This document shows positions 61,229 through 64,000 of a stretch of DNA of 64,000 bases, piece after piece. The stretch is from AAA164-E04 sp014239995 (GTDB taxonomy: Bacteria > Verrucomicrobiota > Verrucomicrobiia > Limisphaerales > AAA164-E04), in assembly GCA_029247315.1 (NCBI GenBank), contig JAQWLM010000067.1:4380-68379 (forward strand). Reading direction: 5' to 3'. A program made the translations under genes and the position numbers. The notes under the pieces were generated by a model. That model ran no database searches. It saw only the letters and a program-made list of their open reading frames with translations, and was not told the origin of the DNA. Positions within the stretch are counted from its first letter, which is position 1. Each line of letters opens with the position of its first letter.

Positions 61229-64000
61229 ATGGCTCCTCCGAGATCACCGAGCTCTACCTCGCATTTCACGACTGACAGGCCGGTGGCTGTCTTGATGGTA
61301 TTCATTGCCGCGGTTGTTTTTGGTTTCTTCTCTTTCCAGCGGCTTCCCCTCACGCTGATGCCCGAGTTGAATTATCCCACCCTGACGGTGCGCACTGAAT
61401 ACGATGGTGCTGCCCCGGAGGAGGTGGAAAACGAAGTCAGCCGTCCCGTTGAAGAAGTGCTGGGTGTCGTGAACGGTTTGAACCGAATCAGCAGTATCAG
61501 CAGGGCGGGCATCAGTGACGTGGTTTTGGAGTTTCTCTGGGGAACCGATATGTCCCAGGCTGCCCAAGACACCCTGGAGAAACTCGATCAGGTGTTTCTT
61601 CCTCAGGAAATCAAGCAACCTCTGATCCTTCACTTCGATCCATCTCTTGACCCCATCATGGAATTGAGCCTTTCCGGTCAGGGAGTGCGTTATGAGGGTG
61701 AAGTGGGATTGCGCCGTCTCAGGCGCTTGGCTGAGATACAAATTCGTCGTGCCTTGGAGCCTATCACAGGGGTGGCAGCTGTCCGGATTCGTGGTGGCCT
61801 TGAGGAGGAAATTCACGTCATGCTGAACCAAGAAGCACTGAGACGTACGGGCCTCTCTATTCAGGATGTGATGGGGCGATTGCGCCAGGAAAATATCAAC
61901 ATGGCCGGAGGCATGGTTCAAGAGGGTAGATCGGAGTTTATGGTCCGGACTCTCAATGAATACACGGATCAAAGTCAGATTGAGGACACCATCGTTCGGC
62001 GTGACCTTGATGGAGAAATCAGAATCAAAGACTTGGGAAGTGTCACACGCTCTCACCGTGAGCGTGAGATCCTTACACGGACGGACGGGCTGGAAAGTGT
62101 TCAAATGGACATTTACAAGGAGGCGGACGCCAACATCGTGGAAGTGGCACGCGCCATCAAGTCCGCCGTTGGAAGTCTGCAACCACCCGCCAAGTCGCTA
62201 TTGATGCAGTGGATGAGTCACCAGAATCGCTCGATGGCATTTCCATCTCAACGAGGACTTGCATTGCAATTATCGCGGGACGAAGGGGCACTTCTCCAGG
62301 TAGTAGCCGATCGATCTATTTTTATTGAGAACAGTATTCAGGAAGTCAGGCAAACAGCCGTGATTGGAGGAATACTTGCCGTTCTGGTGCTTTTCTTATT
62401 CCTTAAGGACATCAAGAGTACGCTCATCGTGGCAGTCAGTATCCCGATGAGCATCCTGATAACTTTTGCGCCCCTCAATCTCTCGGAGGTGACCCTGAAT
62501 ATCATGTCATTGGGCGGTTTGGCACTTGGTGTTGGTATGCTGGTGGATTCCTCCATTGTGGTTCTCGAGTCCATTTACCGTTGCGTTCAGGAAGGTGATG
62601 ATCTCAAGACTGCTTCGGTGCGTGGGGCCAGGGAGGTGCGTGGGGCAGTGACCGCGAGTACATTGACCTCCATTGCGGTGTTCTTGCCGATGGTGTTCGT
62701 CGAAGGAATTGCGGGGCAGATTTTTGGAGATCTTGGCATGGCAGTGGTGATCTCCCTCATCGCATCCCTTGGGGTTGCTGTTTACTTTATTCCCATGCTT
62801 GCTAGTCGATCCGTGCCGAATATCCAGCGCAAGGATATGCTGCCGCTGAGCTGGAAGCGTTGGTTGGCCCTGGATGGATTTCGTGCTGATTGGAGTGCGA
62901 TGTCGAGCACATGGGCAAGGATACTGTTCCCTTACACCATCATTAAATGTGGATTGGGACTGGTCATGGAGTTTCTTGGAAAATTGATCGCCAAGACGAT
63001 ACTTGGCATATGTTCTGTGATTGTCTTTCACATGGTGCCTTTGCTTCGCAAAATTGGGGTGATTCTTTTTTATTGGCCCATCGCATGCACCCAAAAAGCC
63101 ACCGGTTGGCTCGAGCGCTGTTATCCCCTTTGGCTTGAAGTGGCGCTGAAAAGACCTGGGAGCCTCTTTGGAATGGTATTTGGGGTGACTGCCTTGACAA
63201 TCTGGTTGGCGACGACCATTAACACTGAATTGCTGCCCGAAGTGCATCAGGGTGAAGTGACCTTTGAATTAAGTCTTCCGGTAGGGACACCTCTTGAGGA
63301 AACGGTCAGTATCCTTTCGGAGATCGAATCCAAACTGCTGGCTTCGCCGGGAGAGATTGACTCGATTCTCACAACGTTTGGATACGATATTACGAACATG
63401 AAACGTTCGGATGAAGGAGAGCATTCTGCCAAGTTCAAACTCCTGCTCAAACCATCCGGAGACCCGGCGGTACTTGAAGGACGCGTTCTCAAGCGTGTTC
63501 GTGGTTTGCTGGCAAATGTCCCTGACCTGAACTATAGAGTGACTCGCCCAGTCTTATTCAGCACTCGAAAACCGGTAAGCGTTGAAATCCAGGGTGACGA
63601 TCTGGTTCGATTGAGGGCACTTGCACAGTTGGTAGAGGAAACGCTCAAGGAAACGAATGTTTTGGCTGATATTGAAACAACCCTCCGTCGTGGGGCTCCA
63701 GAAATTCAGGTGACCTACGATCGCGCCAAGCTTGCACGTTATGGGCTTAACGTGGGTGATGTTGCCGATCTGGTGCGCAATCTCGTCCAAGGCACAGAGG
63801 CTACACGCTTCAATCTGAAGGACCGTCGTATTCCCATTATAGCGCGCTTGGAAGTTTCTGATCGTCGAAGAACTGAAGATATCGGTCAATTGACCGTTAA
63901 CCCTGGAGGTGTAAATCCCATTCCACTCAGTGCGGTTGCCGAATATCAGGTTGGCGAAGGTCCAAGCGAAATCAGGCGTGTTGATAGTAAGCGTGTGGCT
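61229..64000 (+). CDS. RND-family efflux pump (AcrB type), truncated by the window end
   Basis: 924 residues visible, frame open at the right edge. The start ATG 61229 leads to DRPVAVLMVFIAAVVFGFFSF (first helix) and PTLTVRTEYDGAAPEEVENE (porter domain). The TM4 region GVGMLVDSSIVVLES keeps one of the two proton-relay aspartates, as in many HAE-type pumps. Between TM6 and TM7 about 118 residues, with extra hydrophobic segments (LGLVMEFLGKLIAKTILGIC, then IGVILFYWPIACT), replace the usual short loop. The second porter half begins at TELLPEVHQGEVTFELSLP. Exports drugs, metals or lipids; the substrate is not known. Confidence 0.93.
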   Translation, partial: MAPPRSPSSTSHFTTDRPVAVLMVFIAAVVFGFFSFQRLPLTLMPELNYPTLTVRTEYDGAAPEEVENEVSRPVEEVLGVVNGLNRISSISRAGISDVVLEFLWGTDMSQAAQDTLEKLDQVFLPQEIKQPLILHFDPSLDPIMELSLSGQGVRYEGEVGLRRLRRLAEIQIRRALEPITGVAAVRIRGGLEEEIHVMLNQEALRRTGLSIQDVMGRLRQENINMAGGMVQEGRSEFMVRTLNEYTDQSQIEDTIVRRDLDGEIRIKDLGSVTRSHREREILTRTDGLESVQMDIYKEADANIVEVARAIKSAVGSLQPPAKSLLMQWMSHQNRSMAFPSQRGLALQLSRDEGALLQVVADRSIFIENSIQEVRQTAVIGGILAVLVLFLFLKDIKSTLIVAVSIPMSILITFAPLNLSEVTLNIMSLGGLALGVGMLVDSSIVVLESIYRCVQEGDDLKTASVRGAREVRGAVTASTLTSIAVFLPMVFVEGIAGQIFGDLGMAVVISLIASLGVAVYFIPMLASRSVPNIQRKDMLPLSWKRWLALDGFRADWSAMSSTWARILFPYTIIKCGLGLVMEFLGKLIAKTILGICSVIVFHMVPLLRKIGVILFYWPIACTQKATGWLERCYPLWLEVALKRPGSLFGMVFGVTALTIWLATTINTELLPEVHQGEVTFELSLPVGTPLEETVSILSEIESKLLASPGEIDSILTTFGYDITNMKRSDEGEHSAKFKLLLKPSGDPAVLEGRVLKRVRGLLANVPDLNYRVTRPVLFSTRKPVSVEIQGDDLVRLRALAQLVEETLKETNVLADIETTLRRGAPEIQVTYDRAKLARYGLNVGDVADLVRNLVQGTEATRFNLKDRRIPIIARLEVSDRRRTEDIGQLTVNPGGVNPIPLSAVAEYQVGEGPSEIRRVDSKRVA

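Noticed and set aside
61244..62182. 312-residue minus-strand frame antisense to the RND pump
   Set aside because: It is a shadow of a well-supported pump gene and shows no domain.

Overview
The window looks like chromosomal DNA of a Gram-negative member of the PVC superphylum, most probably a Verrucomicrobiota species. The pointers are gene families typical of that group: a paired DUF1592 cytochrome-type protein and DUF1552 protein, a tandem DUF1080 protein, an SGNH hydrolase fused to a PVC-type membrane-bound dehydrogenase, and a secreted sulfatase. KdsD (Kdo/LPS synthesis), Lgt, a secretin and an RND pump show two membranes. GC content looks slightly above 50% by eye (not computed). I see no tRNA, rRNA, CRISPR array, transposase or integrase, so this is mainly vertically inherited housekeeping DNA with accessory secreted enzymes.

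Layout. 1-10 kb: a truncated SGNH/dehydrogenase gene, rluD-lgt, a PhoD-type phosphatase, pfkB-parB, and DUF309 and DUF2071 genes. 9.4-15.1 kb: a DUF1592-DUF1552 operon whose DUF1552 gene carries an in-frame TGA. 15.5-17.7 kb: recD2. 17.7-25 kb: a complete SUF iron-sulfur operon read leftward (Fur/PerR-type regulator, sufB, sufC, sufD, sufT, sufS, an inactive-looking rhodanese, an IscU/NifU-type scaffold). A 7-1-7 palindrome of PerR type covers the annotated start of the regulator. 25.4-31.2 kb: a sulfatase, a PhoA-type alkaline phosphatase, an AAA-like/FHA fusion and a secreted EF-hand protein that ends at a strong bidirectional hairpin. 31.3-42.8 kb: housekeeping genes (VOC protein, mazG, proB, tcdA, rmuC, ridA, clpP, a glutamate synthase-like FMN protein, kdsD) plus a DUF1080 protein and a subtilase with an unusual N-terminal half.

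43.0-56.2 kb: one long rightward type II secretion operon: a secreted Arg/Gly-rich protein, gspE, F, G, H, I, J, a zinc-ribbon/membrane/coiled-coil protein of unknown role, gspK, L, M, a GspC-like protein, and a secretin divided between two genes. The division falls inside the last N-domain, so each polypeptide carries half of that domain and each has its own export signal. Many of these genes overlap by 1-4 bases or are close together, which suggests coupled translation. No prepilin peptidase (GspO) is present here. 56.3-64 kb: a zinc alcohol dehydrogenase, a secreted alpha/alpha-toroid protein, mnmA, and an RND efflux adaptor-pump pair, with the pump cut by the window end.

How the parts relate: the secretion operon is a plausible exporter for the many signal-peptide enzymes nearby (phosphatases, sulfatase, DUF1080 protein, subtilase), but that link is inference. 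The most unusual items are the split secretin, the extra zinc-ribbon protein in its operon, the secretin-like-domain/subtilase fusion, the AAA/FHA fusion, and the interrupted DUF1552 gene.
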